DNA of 64,000 nucleotides from positions 1 to 64,000 of the forward strand of contig NZ_SSNW01000015.1 in the NCBI RefSeq assembly GCF_004801315.1. Reading direction: 5' to 3'. The DNA comes from Deinococcus sp. Arct2-2 (GTDB lineage: Bacteria > Deinococcota > Deinococci > Deinococcales > Deinococcaceae). The notes under the pieces are model-generated. The model was not told the origin of the DNA. It made no database searches and worked only from the letters and a program-made list of their open reading frames with translations. Position numbers and translations under genes: made by a program. Position 1 is the first letter of the stretch; every line of letters starts with the position of its first letter. Shown here piece after piece: positions 43,376-52,664 of this stretch.

Positions 43376-44869
43376 ATGGGGTACTCACTCGATTCACTGC
43401 ACTGGATGCAAGCGCTTCTTGACGGTGAACCTCCAGCCGTCTCCGCACTGAACACCCTCACGCATTCCTACCGCATCGTCGCCTTTGTGCTGCATGACCC
43501 TGACGTCAATACGGAATTTCATCAGGTCATGCGGGAGCGCTTCAGCGCTTTACACCGCATTACAGGCCGGCAGGTCCTCTTCTTCGTGGCAGGGCTTGAA
43601 GACCGGGTTAATGACCCGAAGATGGAAACCGTTAGGGCGGTGATCAACGATCTTGCTGAAAGGTACAGCAACAGCGGAGCACGCCAGCAGCCGGGGAATG
43701 GTGTGCCACTCGTGGCAGACGCGGTGGGTCTGACCGGCAGGCTGCCCGCGATCGTGGTGGCAGACGCGACCGACGATGACCCTATGCGGCTCCAGTGGTT
43801 CTGCACGCCTACAGATGCCGCAAACGTCTGGTGGCAGTTGGAAGGCCTCGTAGCCTATGAGGCTGCTCGTACTGAAGCACGCACATCCCGTTCCTACGGC
43901 GGGCCGGACATCCAACTTTACGTGCATGAGGCTGAGCCCCTTAACCTCGGCGGCCGGGAGCGCAAGGTCACAATGTCGGGGCACTACCTGGCTGCTGCAA
44001 GTCAACCGCAATCATCGCGGTTGAAGCGGCTATCGACCACCATGACGAATGATCTCGCCGCGGCGAGTCAAAGGCTGGAAGAAGTCGTAAAAGCTGCACG
44101 AGAGAAGCCGGATGAGGATGAGGTTCAGACGGTTCAGGAGGTCGCGCACGAGGTCAACATGAGGCTTCGGGTGCTCACGTCAGCCCCCCTTCCCCGGCTG
44201 GCCTTTCTTGATGCAGACATCAATGAGGAAAGCCGGGTCAATGTCGTGACAGCGTGGTACTCCAAGCAGGCGCTGGATGCCTGGGCACCCGTCTTTGCAG
44301 CCGCTACGGGACCCGTTGGCGTCAGCGCATTTTCCCAACCTTCGTACACGGGACCCGTAGTAGAGCTGGGGAGCGCCGTCGAACGAGAACTGGTGTTGTC
44401 GGCGGGGCAGGCGTTGAGGGCGTATGTCGGCGTTCCTTTTCCTCAGGCTTACAACCGGGTGGCTCCGGACGTGCCGGGTCAACCCTTCAAACTTCGCGTG
44501 ACCGGCGCCGATGGTAGGTCAAAGTCAGTGAAGCTCAACAACGCTCAGCATTCGGGTGACCTGTGGCTTCCGCCGCAAATCGGCGAGCTTCGGTCGGCTT
44601 TTCACAGTACTGCCGGTCCGGACGGTGAGGCCCTGACCACCTGGACCTCCCCGCTGTCAATGGAACGGTTCATCGAGGAATGGGACGCCATGTCCAAGAT
44701 CCGAAATGACGCTGCGCACGCAAACCGGCCCATTACGGGGGCTGACTTTGATTGTCTCCTTGAAAAGATGAATCATCTCAAAATTCGTGGTGACCTCGAC
44801 TGGATCGTGTCCACGAAACGGCATCTTCAGGACGCCATGTTCGCCAAAGTGCAGCTGTGGAAATCTTAA
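43376..44869 (+). CDS. Unknown protein with C-terminal HEPN-like domain
   Basis: A 497-residue protein. TACTAT lies 7 nt before ATG 43376 (leaderless); two earlier ATGs overlap that box. The N-terminal ~170 residues are alpha/beta (VAFVLHDPDVNTEFHQVM, VLFFVAGLEDRV, AIVVADATDDDP) with no family I know. A helical middle follows. The C-terminus has IEEWDAMSKIRNDAAHANRP, an RNxxxH motif (about R443 to H448) typical of HEPN ribonuclease or toxin domains. The TPR/zinc gene follows on the same strand after 143 nt. Defence or stress function is inferred from motif and island context only. Confidence 0.65.
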   Translation: MGYSLDSLHWMQALLDGEPPAVSALNTLTHSYRIVAFVLHDPDVNTEFHQVMRERFSALHRITGRQVLFFVAGLEDRVNDPKMETVRAVINDLAERYSNSGARQQPGNGVPLVADAVGLTGRLPAIVVADATDDDPMRLQWFCTPTDAANVWWQLEGLVAYEAARTEARTSRSYGGPDIQLYVHEAEPLNLGGRERKVTMSGHYLAAASQPQSSRLKRLSTTMTNDLAAASQRLEEVVKAAREKPDEDEVQTVQEVAHEVNMRLRVLTSAPLPRLAFLDADINEESRVNVVTAWYSKQALDAWAPVFAAATGPVGVSAFSQPSYTGPVVELGSAVERELVLSAGQALRAYVGVPFPQAYNRVAPDVPGQPFKLRVTGADGRSKSVKLNNAQHSGDLWLPPQIGELRSAFHSTAGPDGEALTTWTSPLSMERFIEEWDAMSKIRNDAAHANRPITGADFDCLLEKMNHLKIRGDLDWIVSTKRHLQDAMFAKVQLWKS

Positions 44870-44890
44870 CCCCCGACAGAGGAAACACCA

Positions 44891-44965
44891 GTGGCGAAAC
44901 CTTTACAAGCGTGGGTGTTGAAGCAACCCGACGGCGGATTGTCGTTGGACGTCGATCGCCCGTGA
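44891..44965 (+). CDS. Micro-ORF of 24 codons between the two island genes
   Basis: The start is GTG 44891 with AGAGGA 9 nt upstream; it encodes MAKPLQAWVLKQPDGGLSLD and four more residues. It could be a real micropeptide, a leader controlling the next gene, or a truncated gene start. No similarity recognised. Confidence 0.3.
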   Translation: MAKPLQAWVLKQPDGGLSLDVDRP

Positions 44966-45012
44966 AATGATTGCGCCTATATGCTCCCATCACTTTCACC
45001 GCTGAGGACACC

Positions 45013-48000
45013 ATGATTGTCAACGCCGAACCGACCCTGTGGACCCTGCTGAGTGAGGGTGAATACAGCGCCGCTGAACAACACCTTCAAAGTCCTACCA
45101 TCCCGGACGACCAGTGGGGGGCCGTGATCATTCAATTCCTCCAGGGGCACCACGAGCAGGCCAGTGCATTGCGCGGCGCATTGGGGCTGACCGTTCCGCC
45201 CGATTCGGTGCTGACCGAAGCTCTCAAAGTGGCCCTGGTGTCGCCGAGGCCGCTGATCGCGCTGAGCACCTTCCTGCGGGAGGAGGACGCGCGCACTTGG
45301 CTGGAACGGGCCAAGCCCATCTCCGGGGCGCTGCCGCGGCCGCTGTTCGCGGCGCTGCTGCGCCTCACCATGAGCACCGGGAACCCCACGGCGGTCAATG
45401 ACCTGTTGGCAAGGTACCCGGCGCCAGCTCAGCCGTCCGCGCTGACCGGCGTGGCGCTGCTCACGACGCTGCACGCCGCCCTGAAGGGCGCCAGTGACCC
45501 TGGATCTGTCGTTGCGCTGATCGAAGCGCTCAACGAACCCCACCACAGCAACGAGCCGCTGCTGTGGCTGGCCCTTTCCGCCGCTGCTCACCAGCTTGAT
45601 CATCAGATACAAGCCGTTCAGTACGCCACCCGGGCGTTTCAGTTACTCGAACCGCAGGCGTTCAGTGCGGACCTGAGCCCCCGCATGCGGCTGCATTTCG
45701 GAACACATGACGATCCGCAGAACATGGGTGTCATCGCCCACCCGCCCGCCGCGTGGAAAACGCATCTGGACACCATCGCTAGCAGTGACGCGTACCCACT
45801 GGAAATGCAGGCGCACGCGAAACTACTGCGCATCAAAGCGGGCCTGAGCTGCGACGCCACCCAGGACCTGGACGAAGCGCGCGGCGTGCTGGGAGAATCC
45901 CTGCTCGTGCTGGCCGTCACGCACGCCCCCACCGGGGAGATCCTCCCGGACCTGCGGCAGTTCAAGGCGGTGATGCAGACGCACCTTTACCAGCACGGCA
46001 CCGCACCTGTGGACGCCCCGGTCTTCACCTCATCAGCGCCACTCGACCAGGACACCGCCCTGGCCCTGCATCAGGAGCTGCTGCACTGGCCGGAGGAATT
46101 TCAGACTGGTGACGGGCAGGGCATCATGCATGCCGCGCAGCGTCAGGCATGGCTTACCGGACCGTGGTGCAGCAGCCTGGAAGCGCACGGCATGACGGAA
46201 GAACTCTACGAAGCGGCGCGAACGCTGCTCAGCAGCGACGGCGAGAATCCATCACTGCTGTTTAGCCTGGCGTTCCACGCGGCCAGCCTAAACACTCCTG
46301 AAGGCAACGCCGAAGCGACCCACACCTACCGGACGCTCTTGGAGCATCAACCTGCCGACACCAGCGCCATGAACAACCTCGCGTTGCTACTGCAACACGA
46401 ACAGCAGCTGGATGAAGCGCGCACCCTGTTCGAACAGGTCCTGGCTCTCGCACCGGACCATGCGCAGTACGTCCAGAATTACGTCTCGCTGCTCAAGAGG
46501 GTGGCCGAACGGGACCCGAACCCCTTGCAGGGAGCGCGAACCTTCGCGCAGACCCTGCATACCCGGTGGCCGGAACGCCTAACCACCGAGATGCTCGGGG
46601 ACCTGCTGCGCGTTCAGGTGCAGGCCGGGGACCTTGAGGGGGCTGAGCAGACTCTTGCCCGACCTGACCTGAAGGTTGAGGATGACGCACGCCAGCGGAT
46701 TCTGGCGTACATACACCTGAACGCCGCTTTCCGCGGGGAGAACGTAGACCTTCAGGCGCTTACCATCAGTGTCGCCACGCTGGACAAGACGGTGGAGCTG
46801 CACCTCGCCGTGGCGCACTTGGCGGCGCAACGCGACGAATGGGACACCGTCAATACCGCTGTGCGTCACGCCGCAGCCCTCACGGAATCGGCCGCGCCGC
46901 GGTTCTACTTCGGGGACCTGCCGGTGATGGAAACCATCCATGGCAACACCCCGGCGGACCGCACCTACATCCTGATGGGACCGCCCAGCGCCTGGACGGA
47001 CGTGTTCGCCCTGCGTGAGCGTCAGGATCTCCCATCTGATGTCCGCGGCGCCCTGTGCCTGCTGACGGTGGCCCTCCTGCCAGAGGAAGCGGTGCAGCTC
47101 AGCGCGCTGGTTGAGCAGGCCCGAACGCTCCTGGGGAACACCCGCTGGGTGCAGTTCTATGAACCCGCCCCGGAAGACCGAACCGCGGCGCTTGAACATC
47201 AGAAAAGGTGGGTGGCGGCGTACTTGAACGAACCGGACGCCTTGAAGTACCAGGATGAACTGGACGTCCCGGCCGATGAAACCATGACCATCGAGCAGAC
47301 GCGGGCGCTGCACACGGCCCTGATGATCTGGCCGGACGCGTTTGCCGAAGGACGTGGAGAGGACATCCGGGAAACGACGCAACTCACCGCCTGGCACGAC
47401 GGCTCGTGGCAGACCCTGCTGCGCAAGCATGAGCTGCACCTGGAAGTGTGCGAAGCGGCGAAAGCCATTCTTGACATCGACGTCGACGAGTCCGACACGG
47501 AAACGCTGTTCGTGCTCGGCTACCACAGCACCCAGCTCGGCACGCCCGCCGGGCTGAGTGAAGCGGCCGACGCGTACCGGCAGTACCTGACATTAAGCCC
47601 GGGCAACGCCGCGGTGCTGAACAACCTCGGCAGTGTCCTTCGCCGTCAGGGGAACCTCACCGCCGCCGCTGAGCATTTCGAGGCGGCCCTGCAAGCAGAT
47701 CCAAACACCCCGTACGCCGCGCAGAACCTCACCCGTGTGCAGCAAGCGCAGACCCTCGCGCCACTCAAGGCGCGCGGCATTGACCTGCGGTACACCAAAG
47801 ACAGCACCGCAGGACAGCATGACGTGGCCCGCGCGTACTGGGACCGCACCGACATCGGCTGGATGCACCCTCTGAAAGACCTCCAGCAGCGCTTTGGTCT
47901 GAGCGCCACTCAGGTCAAGGACACAGCGGTCAACGCCGCCTGGGCGTACGCCACCAACCGCGCCTGCCAGGATTGCGGCACGCCGTACGAGTACACCAGC

Positions 48001-48945
48001 CGCAAAGACTTCGACGATCGCCAGCGCTACACCCAGGCTGCGTTTGTCTGCGCAGACTGCACAAAGAAACGCACCCAGCAGAGCAAAGCGCAGTCCGTGC
48101 AACTTGAACAGGAGCGCCGCACGCTGCTGAACCGGACCTTTGACCTGAATGAAGTTGCCGCGCTGGATCTGAACGACCTGACCCTCAAAGATGCTGTGTA
48201 CCTCGCCAGTGTCGCCCGCGCCGGCGCCAGCGAGGACCTGCGGTACATCAACCCCCTGACGGAGCATGACGACGCTATCGGACCTACGCGGACATTCAGC
48301 GTGGGGATGCTCAGGCACCTGGATGACCGCCTGGTGCTGCGCGTTCACCCGGCCTCCAACCCAGCCGCGTTCTCCTGGGAAGGTGACAAGGTCAGCAGCT
48401 ACGACCTGACCAAAGTGCACTGGGGCATCGCTATGGGCGGTCAGCAACTGCCGTTCGGGACGTTCATTGAGCAGCTTGAAGCCCGCCTGGGCGAAGGGCC
48501 AGAAGGGTGGCCTGACGCGTGGGTGGCGGAGATGCCGCACCTGTGGCGGGAGATCATCCTCGATGAAGCTCTACGGCAACTGGTGTACTACCTTGCGGAG
48601 CATAAACTGGAGTTCAACCCCGGCGAGAAATCCCTGCTGACCATGCGGGCCGTACTGGAGGACTTCACCCTGGCGCAATCCTGGAACCTCTCTTGGCGCA
48701 TCGCCAGGGACGCCGGCGCGTACTATCAGCGGGGCGGCATCACCCGCGCTCACGCCGCGAACAGTGCCATCACGAAACTCAAGACCTCCGCCGAACACCA
48801 CAAAGCCAACGGTTGGACACTCAAACCTTACGGGCGGAACTTCAACACGCCCATGCCCGTGGTCAGCCAGGTGCTGTTCATTCACGCGTTGAAGCTGGGC
48901 GTCGGCTACCAGGATCAGTTGCCGCCATCCGTTGATGTGCCATGA
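45013..48945 (+). CDS. Large TPR protein with CxxC-CxxC zinc cluster
   Basis: 1310 residues. ATG 45013 has GAGGA 7 nt upstream; an in-frame TTG at 44971 is less likely. The protein is mostly helical. Two related modules (about residues 344-490 and 755-910) each end in two TPRs (NNLALLLQHEQQLDEARTLF and NNLGSVLRRQGNLTAAAEHF). Then C985, C988, C1013 and C1016 form a zinc-ribbon-like pair (CQDC ... CADC). The C-terminal ~290 residues are of unknown fold, with conserved-looking Trp/Arg segments. It has no signal peptide or transmembrane segment. It is probably a partner of the HEPN-like protein upstream; function unknown. Confidence 0.75.
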   Translation: MIVNAEPTLWTLLSEGEYSAAEQHLQSPTIPDDQWGAVIIQFLQGHHEQASALRGALGLTVPPDSVLTEALKVALVSPRPLIALSTFLREEDARTWLERAKPISGALPRPLFAALLRLTMSTGNPTAVNDLLARYPAPAQPSALTGVALLTTLHAALKGASDPGSVVALIEALNEPHHSNEPLLWLALSAAAHQLDHQIQAVQYATRAFQLLEPQAFSADLSPRMRLHFGTHDDPQNMGVIAHPPAAWKTHLDTIASSDAYPLEMQAHAKLLRIKAGLSCDATQDLDEARGVLGESLLVLAVTHAPTGEILPDLRQFKAVMQTHLYQHGTAPVDAPVFTSSAPLDQDTALALHQELLHWPEEFQTGDGQGIMHAAQRQAWLTGPWCSSLEAHGMTEELYEAARTLLSSDGENPSLLFSLAFHAASLNTPEGNAEATHTYRTLLEHQPADTSAMNNLALLLQHEQQLDEARTLFEQVLALAPDHAQYVQNYVSLLKRVAERDPNPLQGARTFAQTLHTRWPERLTTEMLGDLLRVQVQAGDLEGAEQTLARPDLKVEDDARQRILAYIHLNAAFRGENVDLQALTISVATLDKTVELHLAVAHLAAQRDEWDTVNTAVRHAAALTESAAPRFYFGDLPVMETIHGNTPADRTYILMGPPSAWTDVFALRERQDLPSDVRGALCLLTVALLPEEAVQLSALVEQARTLLGNTRWVQFYEPAPEDRTAALEHQKRWVAAYLNEPDALKYQDELDVPADETMTIEQTRALHTALMIWPDAFAEGRGEDIRETTQLTAWHDGSWQTLLRKHELHLEVCEAAKAILDIDVDESDTETLFVLGYHSTQLGTPAGLSEAADAYRQYLTLSPGNAAVLNNLGSVLRRQGNLTAAAEHFEAALQADPNTPYAAQNLTRVQQAQTLAPLKARGIDLRYTKDSTAGQHDVARAYWDRTDIGWMHPLKDLQQRFGLSATQVKDTAVNAAWAYATNRACQDCGTPYEYTSRKDFDDRQRYTQAAFVCADCTKKRTQQSKAQSVQLEQERRTLLNRTFDLNEVAALDLNDLTLKDAVYLASVARAGASEDLRYINPLTEHDDAIGPTRTFSVGMLRHLDDRLVLRVHPASNPAAFSWEGDKVSSYDLTKVHWGIAMGGQQLPFGTFIEQLEARLGEGPEGWPDAWVAEMPHLWREIILDEALRQLVYYLAEHKLEFNPGEKSLLTMRAVLEDFTLAQSWNLSWRIARDAGAYYQRGGITRAHAANSAITKLKTSAEHHKANGWTLKPYGRNFNTPMPVVSQVLFIHALKLGVGYQDQLPPSVDVP

Positions 48946-49104
48946 CAGACACCACGTCGCAGTTCGGTGATTCTGAGACCTTCGCTGCTGTCTGGACGAT
49001 CATCAGTTGAGCGTTAGTGCGGATGGCCTGTCTTGCAACAATTCTCATCCGAGCTCATGAAGTGAAAAACAGGTCGGGTCATGTCATAGGGCTCTTACCG
49101 TACG

Positions 49105-49122
49105 AGTAGGCCTATGCCTACT
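49105..49122. promoter_or_regulatory. Palindrome upstream of a truncated gene
   Basis: AGTAGGC-CTAT-GCCTACT, a 7-bp perfect inverted repeat, lies 18 nt before the GTG of the short ORF at 49140. Operator or transposon-end role is possible. Confidence 0.4.
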
Positions 49123-49139
49123 ACCCATACAGGAGCACA

Positions 49140-49259
49140 GTGACCCGACGCCGACTCACCCCCGAAGACATTCAGGAGGCCATTCATCGGTTCGCAAAGT
49201 CCGTTGGTGACGGGGGTGCGGGGCATTCGTGGGGATGGCTCAGGGATTCCAATTGCTAA
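49140..49259 (+). CDS. Short ORF, probably a truncated gene
   Basis: 39 residues from GTG 49140 with an AGGAG site. It begins MTRRRLTPEDIQEAIHRFAK, like the N-terminus of a helix-turn-helix or transposase-type protein, then runs into unrelated sequence. Probably a remnant. Confidence 0.35.
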   Translation: MTRRRLTPEDIQEAIHRFAKSVGDGGAGHSWGWLRDSNC

Positions 49260-49801
49260 GCCCATGATGTTCACTCCTCTTTCTCCGCACGCGGCCTGAT
49301 CAGTGTTTTCACTGGGAGCGGCGCGACAACCCTGCCAGTGTAAAGGATGGCGGTCTAGGGTGAACCGGGGCCTTTCACGTTTTGCCGATCACCTTCTGGG
49401 CGGCCTTCTCCTTCCGGAGCGGGTGCGGCATATGCGGCAACGCGCCCCGCCCGTACCACTTACGCTGCCCTCTATATGTTCAGGCCGCCTTCGTGGTTTG
49501 GGAACAGCAAAGTCGGCACGGGTGGCGTGTAGACCTTAGGTGGCTACAAACATTCTCAGATGGTTGAGCTTACGCTTGCTGCCTCCTACAGGTAACGCCG
49601 CCAGTTCCAAAGCCTAACTTCGCTTATTTTCTCCTCCGTTCAGACGACAACATGGAGCAAAGCGCCGTTTAGGGCGTCCCGGCTTGCTGGAGCCAACTCG
49701 GCCTTTTGTCACCCTTCACAGTAGGGTTGCAACGTTTTGAGCAGCGCTAACTGCAAAGGGGGAGGAGCGATCTATCTAGCTCCTTCCCAGTACTTTTACA
49801 T
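49260..49801. other. Intergenic region, no gene supported
   Basis: About 540 nt with lower GC than the flanks. CAGTGTTTTCACTG (near 49301) is a small palindrome. The short open frames lack family features. It may be decayed mobile DNA. Confidence 0.4.
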
Positions 49802-50272
49802 TTATAGCGGCAAACCGGAGTAGTGTTCTATCTTTCGGCAAAAGCCACCTGGGAAGATAATTGAGCCTTCCTCTGCCATACTGAAGTATAAGAAGTCCAT
49901 AAAATCGTCAAACGTAGGACAGCAAGTACTCAAAGCTACGTAGAACTCTTCAAGAGAAGCATCTGTCTCGATATGGTGGCTGCCTTTGATGGAGCCAGCA
50001 TCCAATTGGTCTTCCGAGATATTGTATAGCGTGAGCATGAATTTATCAAAAAAGCTGCGGGGGATACATAAGGACCTGAAGTGCGCTTCAAACTCAATCT
50101 CTATGAAGGGAATGCGATTGCTGTCAGAAGATCGCTGGAAGTTTTTTGACTTAAGCAGCCGGTAGACTGTTTTGCGGTCAACATCCAAATAGGCAGCGGT
50201 TTCGGTGACCGTGAGACCTGAGTTGAAATCTCTAGTCGGGATGGCTGTGCTGAAGCGATTGGCTAGTGTCAT
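49802..50272 (-). CDS. Helix-turn-helix protein of the mobile element
   Basis: 156 residues. Near the N-terminus GLTVTETAAYLDVDRKTVYR is an excisionase/MerR-type DNA-binding helix pair. The rest is acidic with no known domain. Its ATG overlaps the integrase stop by 4 nt, making it the third gene of an xis-int-HTH operon. It is AT-richer than the core genes. Confidence 0.7.
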   Translation of the reverse strand: MTLANRFSTAIPTRDFNSGLTVTETAAYLDVDRKTVYRLLKSKNFQRSSDSNRIPFIEIEFEAHFRSLCIPRSFFDKFMLTLYNISEDQLDAGSIKGSHHIETDASLEEFYVALSTCCPTFDDFMDFLYFSMAEEGSIIFPGGFCRKIEHYSGLPL

Positions 50273-51501
50273 TTGTTGTTCTCCTTGTTAATTTGAATGG
50301 GGGCGAGCTGTTCACGAAGGCTAAACACGTCTGTTCGTTTTTCGTCGTCAAAGACGTGGCGGTAAGTGTTGAGCGTGATCTCCGACGAGGCATGGCCTGC
50401 GCTGGCGGAGACCACCTCCAGCTTTTCGCCATTGCGGAGGCGTTGACTGATGTGGGTGTGCCGTGCAGAGTGAGAGCTGAAGCGGGCTAGCCCTGCTGCA
50501 TCACAGATGAGGCAGATAGAGTGATTGACGTTGCGGGGATGAATTGGAGTACCTACCGCCGTCGTGAAGATCAATCCTGTAGCTGTCCAAGCGGGGCCAA
50601 CCAGAAACTGATCTTCTTGTTGGCGACGGTGCTGAATGTGGAGAAGCGCCAACAAATCGGGACTGGCATACAGGCGACGGCGAGAGCCTGTGGTCTTCAA
50701 AGATCCGATGACCGCTTGGTTGCCTTCAATTTTGACCTGCTGTTCTACCCGAATTTCTCCGGTCTGAAGATCCACATCTGTCCAGCGCAGGCCCAAGGCT
50801 TCACCCCGCCGTAGACCCAAAGAGAAGAGCGTGTAGAAGAGGACGTAGAGACGGTCTGTCTCAGCAGCTTTAATGAAGGCGTCCAGTTCTTTGAGATCTA
50901 ACGCCTTGCGCTTGTGACGGCTGCGCTCGGCCAACGTCGAAGTAACACGTACGCCTTGAGCTGGGTTAACGATCAAGAGTTCCTCGTCGATGGCTGCCTC
51001 AAATGCTGCCCGAAGATGCGAGAGGATCTTGGATCGGCTGCTGGCGGCTAGGCCTTTCGCCGTCAATTTGCCGTCCAGCTCCCGAATATGGGGCCGTTTG
51101 ATGGCTTGTAACTGTAGACGTCGTAAGTCGGCTGGCACGTGCTTGAGCCTGAACACATACTGCTCGTAGGTGCCTACGGCGATGTGGGGCTGGCGACGGG
51201 CAAGCCACAGATCCAGCCAGTCTCCCAGCGTCGTGGTGCTGGGCAGGCTGATCTTGCCCTGTTGATAGGCGGCTAAAACCTCAGTACGTCTGCGGTTGGC
51301 TTCGGTTTTATTTTCGGCTATACCTGTCAGCCGCTTCTGCTTGCCATTGGCATCCCGGCCCACGGTGACCTGCCAGCGGTAACGCCCGTCAGGGAGTCTG
51401 TAGACACCTCCGTCGCCATTGCCACGGGTGCGTTGACGAGGCCCTCCGTAGCTCGGTGAAGACTCCTCTTCGGGTATGGAATTGGCTTGCCGTTTGCTCA
51501 T
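50269..51501 (-). CDS. int: Tyrosine recombinase (integrase)
   Basis: A phage/ICE-type site-specific recombinase of 410 residues. It has an arm-type N-terminal domain (YRLPDGRYRWQVTVG), a SAM-like core-binding domain, then the catalytic domain with Arg in SLGLRRGEALGL (R231), Lys in LKTTGSRRRL (K269), HSAR (H344, R347), GHASSE (H370) and the nucleophile Tyr in TLNTYRHV (Y380). All are present. ATG 51501 has AGGAGA upstream and overlaps the xis stop. Confidence 0.95.
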   Translation of the reverse strand: MSKRQANSIPEEESSPSYGGPRQRTRGNGDGGVYRLPDGRYRWQVTVGRDANGKQKRLTGIAENKTEANRRRTEVLAAYQQGKISLPSTTTLGDWLDLWLARRQPHIAVGTYEQYVFRLKHVPADLRRLQLQAIKRPHIRELDGKLTAKGLAASSRSKILSHLRAAFEAAIDEELLIVNPAQGVRVTSTLAERSRHKRKALDLKELDAFIKAAETDRLYVLFYTLFSLGLRRGEALGLRWTDVDLQTGEIRVEQQVKIEGNQAVIGSLKTTGSRRRLYASPDLLALLHIQHRRQQEDQFLVGPAWTATGLIFTTAVGTPIHPRNVNHSICLICDAAGLARFSSHSARHTHISQRLRNGEKLEVVSASAGHASSEITLNTYRHVFDDEKRTDVFSLREQLAPIQINKENNK

Positions 51502-51710
51502 ATGGCCATCTCCTGTTCGATCCAACGCAGGAGGGCGGTGCGGGGAAAACGAAGGCGCTGACCCAACTTGATGTGCGGGAGGCGACCACAGTGGGCCAGT
51601 TCGTACACCTGATTGCGGCCGATGTTAAGTAGCTGGGCCGCCTGCTTCGAGTCAAGTAGTTCAGGGACGATGGCCGGACAGGCGGTGGACAAGGGGGGGA
51701 TGCTCTTCAT
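51498..51710 (-). CDS. xis: Excisionase-like helix-turn-helix protein
   Basis: 70 residues from ATG 51710 (AGGAG 9 nt upstream). LLDSKQAAQLLNIGRNQVYE and RLRFPRTALLRWIEQE are the MerR/excisionase winged-helix pattern. It directly precedes int with a 4-nt overlap. Confidence 0.88.
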   Translation of the reverse strand: MKSIPPLSTACPAIVPELLDSKQAAQLLNIGRNQVYELAHCGRLPHIKLGQRLRFPRTALLRWIEQEMAI

Positions 51711-51898
51711 GGGGGGCTCCTTGTTGAAACACAGAACGCGGAAGGCTTTGGAGACCGTTCTGGGACGTTGCGGTTCAACGAGTGCAAGATCGTGACGGCA
51801 CCGGGCATCAACCTTTGCTCGGATTTGGCGTTCGCGACTTTTTGGGGGCCGGTGCAAGCAGCAACCGACCCCCTTTGACCTCTTCTTTAGGCCGTTCC

Positions 51899-51914
51899 GT
51901 TCCCCGCAGGGAAC
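51899..51914. repeat. GTTCCC hairpin, copy 1
   Basis: GTTCCC-CGCA-GGGAAC, 8 nt after the stop of the minus-strand gene at 51922. A 15-nt match (TTCCCCGCAGGGAAC) recurs at 62930-62944. Confidence 0.55.
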
Positions 51915-51921
51915 AGTCTGG

Positions 51922-52530
51922 CTAGCCTTTGCGGGAGGGCGGCATGGGCAGACGCCACGTGTTTTCGTCGTCTAGAGCGGCACGAATGGTCGGTAGCCAT
52001 GACCGGGCGATGGTCAGGGCCACTGCTGCAACCCCCCGACGGGTTGTGTCCTCGCGTTCCACATCAGAGGCCTGGTCATACTCCTGGCGCATCACGTCGA
52101 TAAAGGTGAACGGCTCCTTCTGCTTACCCTCGCCCAGACTCCGTTCGCGCCGGAGTTCTGCGAAGACCAATTCCACCAAATGAACTTGTACCTGCCGATC
52201 ATCCTTCCCACCGGAGAGGCCCACCACGACTCGTAAGCCATCGGGCATGTAGCGGCTGAACAGTCGGACATCACCCTCTGAGTTGAGAGTCTTCCAGACC
52301 AAGGCCAGAAGTTCACCTGTTTCCAGCAAAAGTTCACTGCACATGCGCGTCCAGATAGCGCGGGTCAAGGGATCGCCTTCATGTGACCATACAGGGAAGG
52401 TGCGCTGGAGCAGCCAGTTGGCCTCTTGTTCCATCAGGCGGGCGAAGGCCCAAGGGGTGACGACATGCAGCACTCTGTTCTCGTCCAGGGGTGTAGGTCT
52501 AAAGGCCTTGCGGCCAGAGTTATCATTCAT
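51922..52530 (-). CDS. Hypothetical protein of the mobile element
   Basis: A 202-residue soluble protein beginning MNDNSGRKAFRPTPLDENRV, helical, no recognised domain. It is divergent from the HTH regulator at 52665; direct repeats lie between them. Phage or plasmid origin is inferred from context. Confidence 0.55.
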   Translation of the reverse strand: MNDNSGRKAFRPTPLDENRVLHVVTPWAFARLMEQEANWLLQRTFPVWSHEGDPLTRAIWTRMCSELLLETGELLALVWKTLNSEGDVRLFSRYMPDGLRVVVGLSGGKDDRQVQVHLVELVFAELRRERSLGEGKQKEPFTFIDVMRQEYDQASDVEREDTTRRGVAAVALTIARSWLPTIRAALDDENTWRLPMPPSRKG

Positions 52531-52609
52531 GGTGATCCACCTTTGCTTGGATTCTGGAGGGGCCTTGGTTTCCTAGGCTTCAGCCCCTTCAGGATCCCAC
52601 TTTATCACT

Positions 52610-52640
52610 AAGCGACAATAAGTCAAGCGATAACAACGTA
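52610..52640. promoter_or_regulatory. Direct-repeat operator candidate
   Basis: AAGCGACAATAAG and AAGCGATAACAAC, 15 nt apart, lie in the AT-rich gap between divergent genes, next to the Cro/C1-type regulator gene. Confidence 0.45.
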
Positions 52641-52664
52641 AGGTGTTGTCTGTACTTGATGCCC

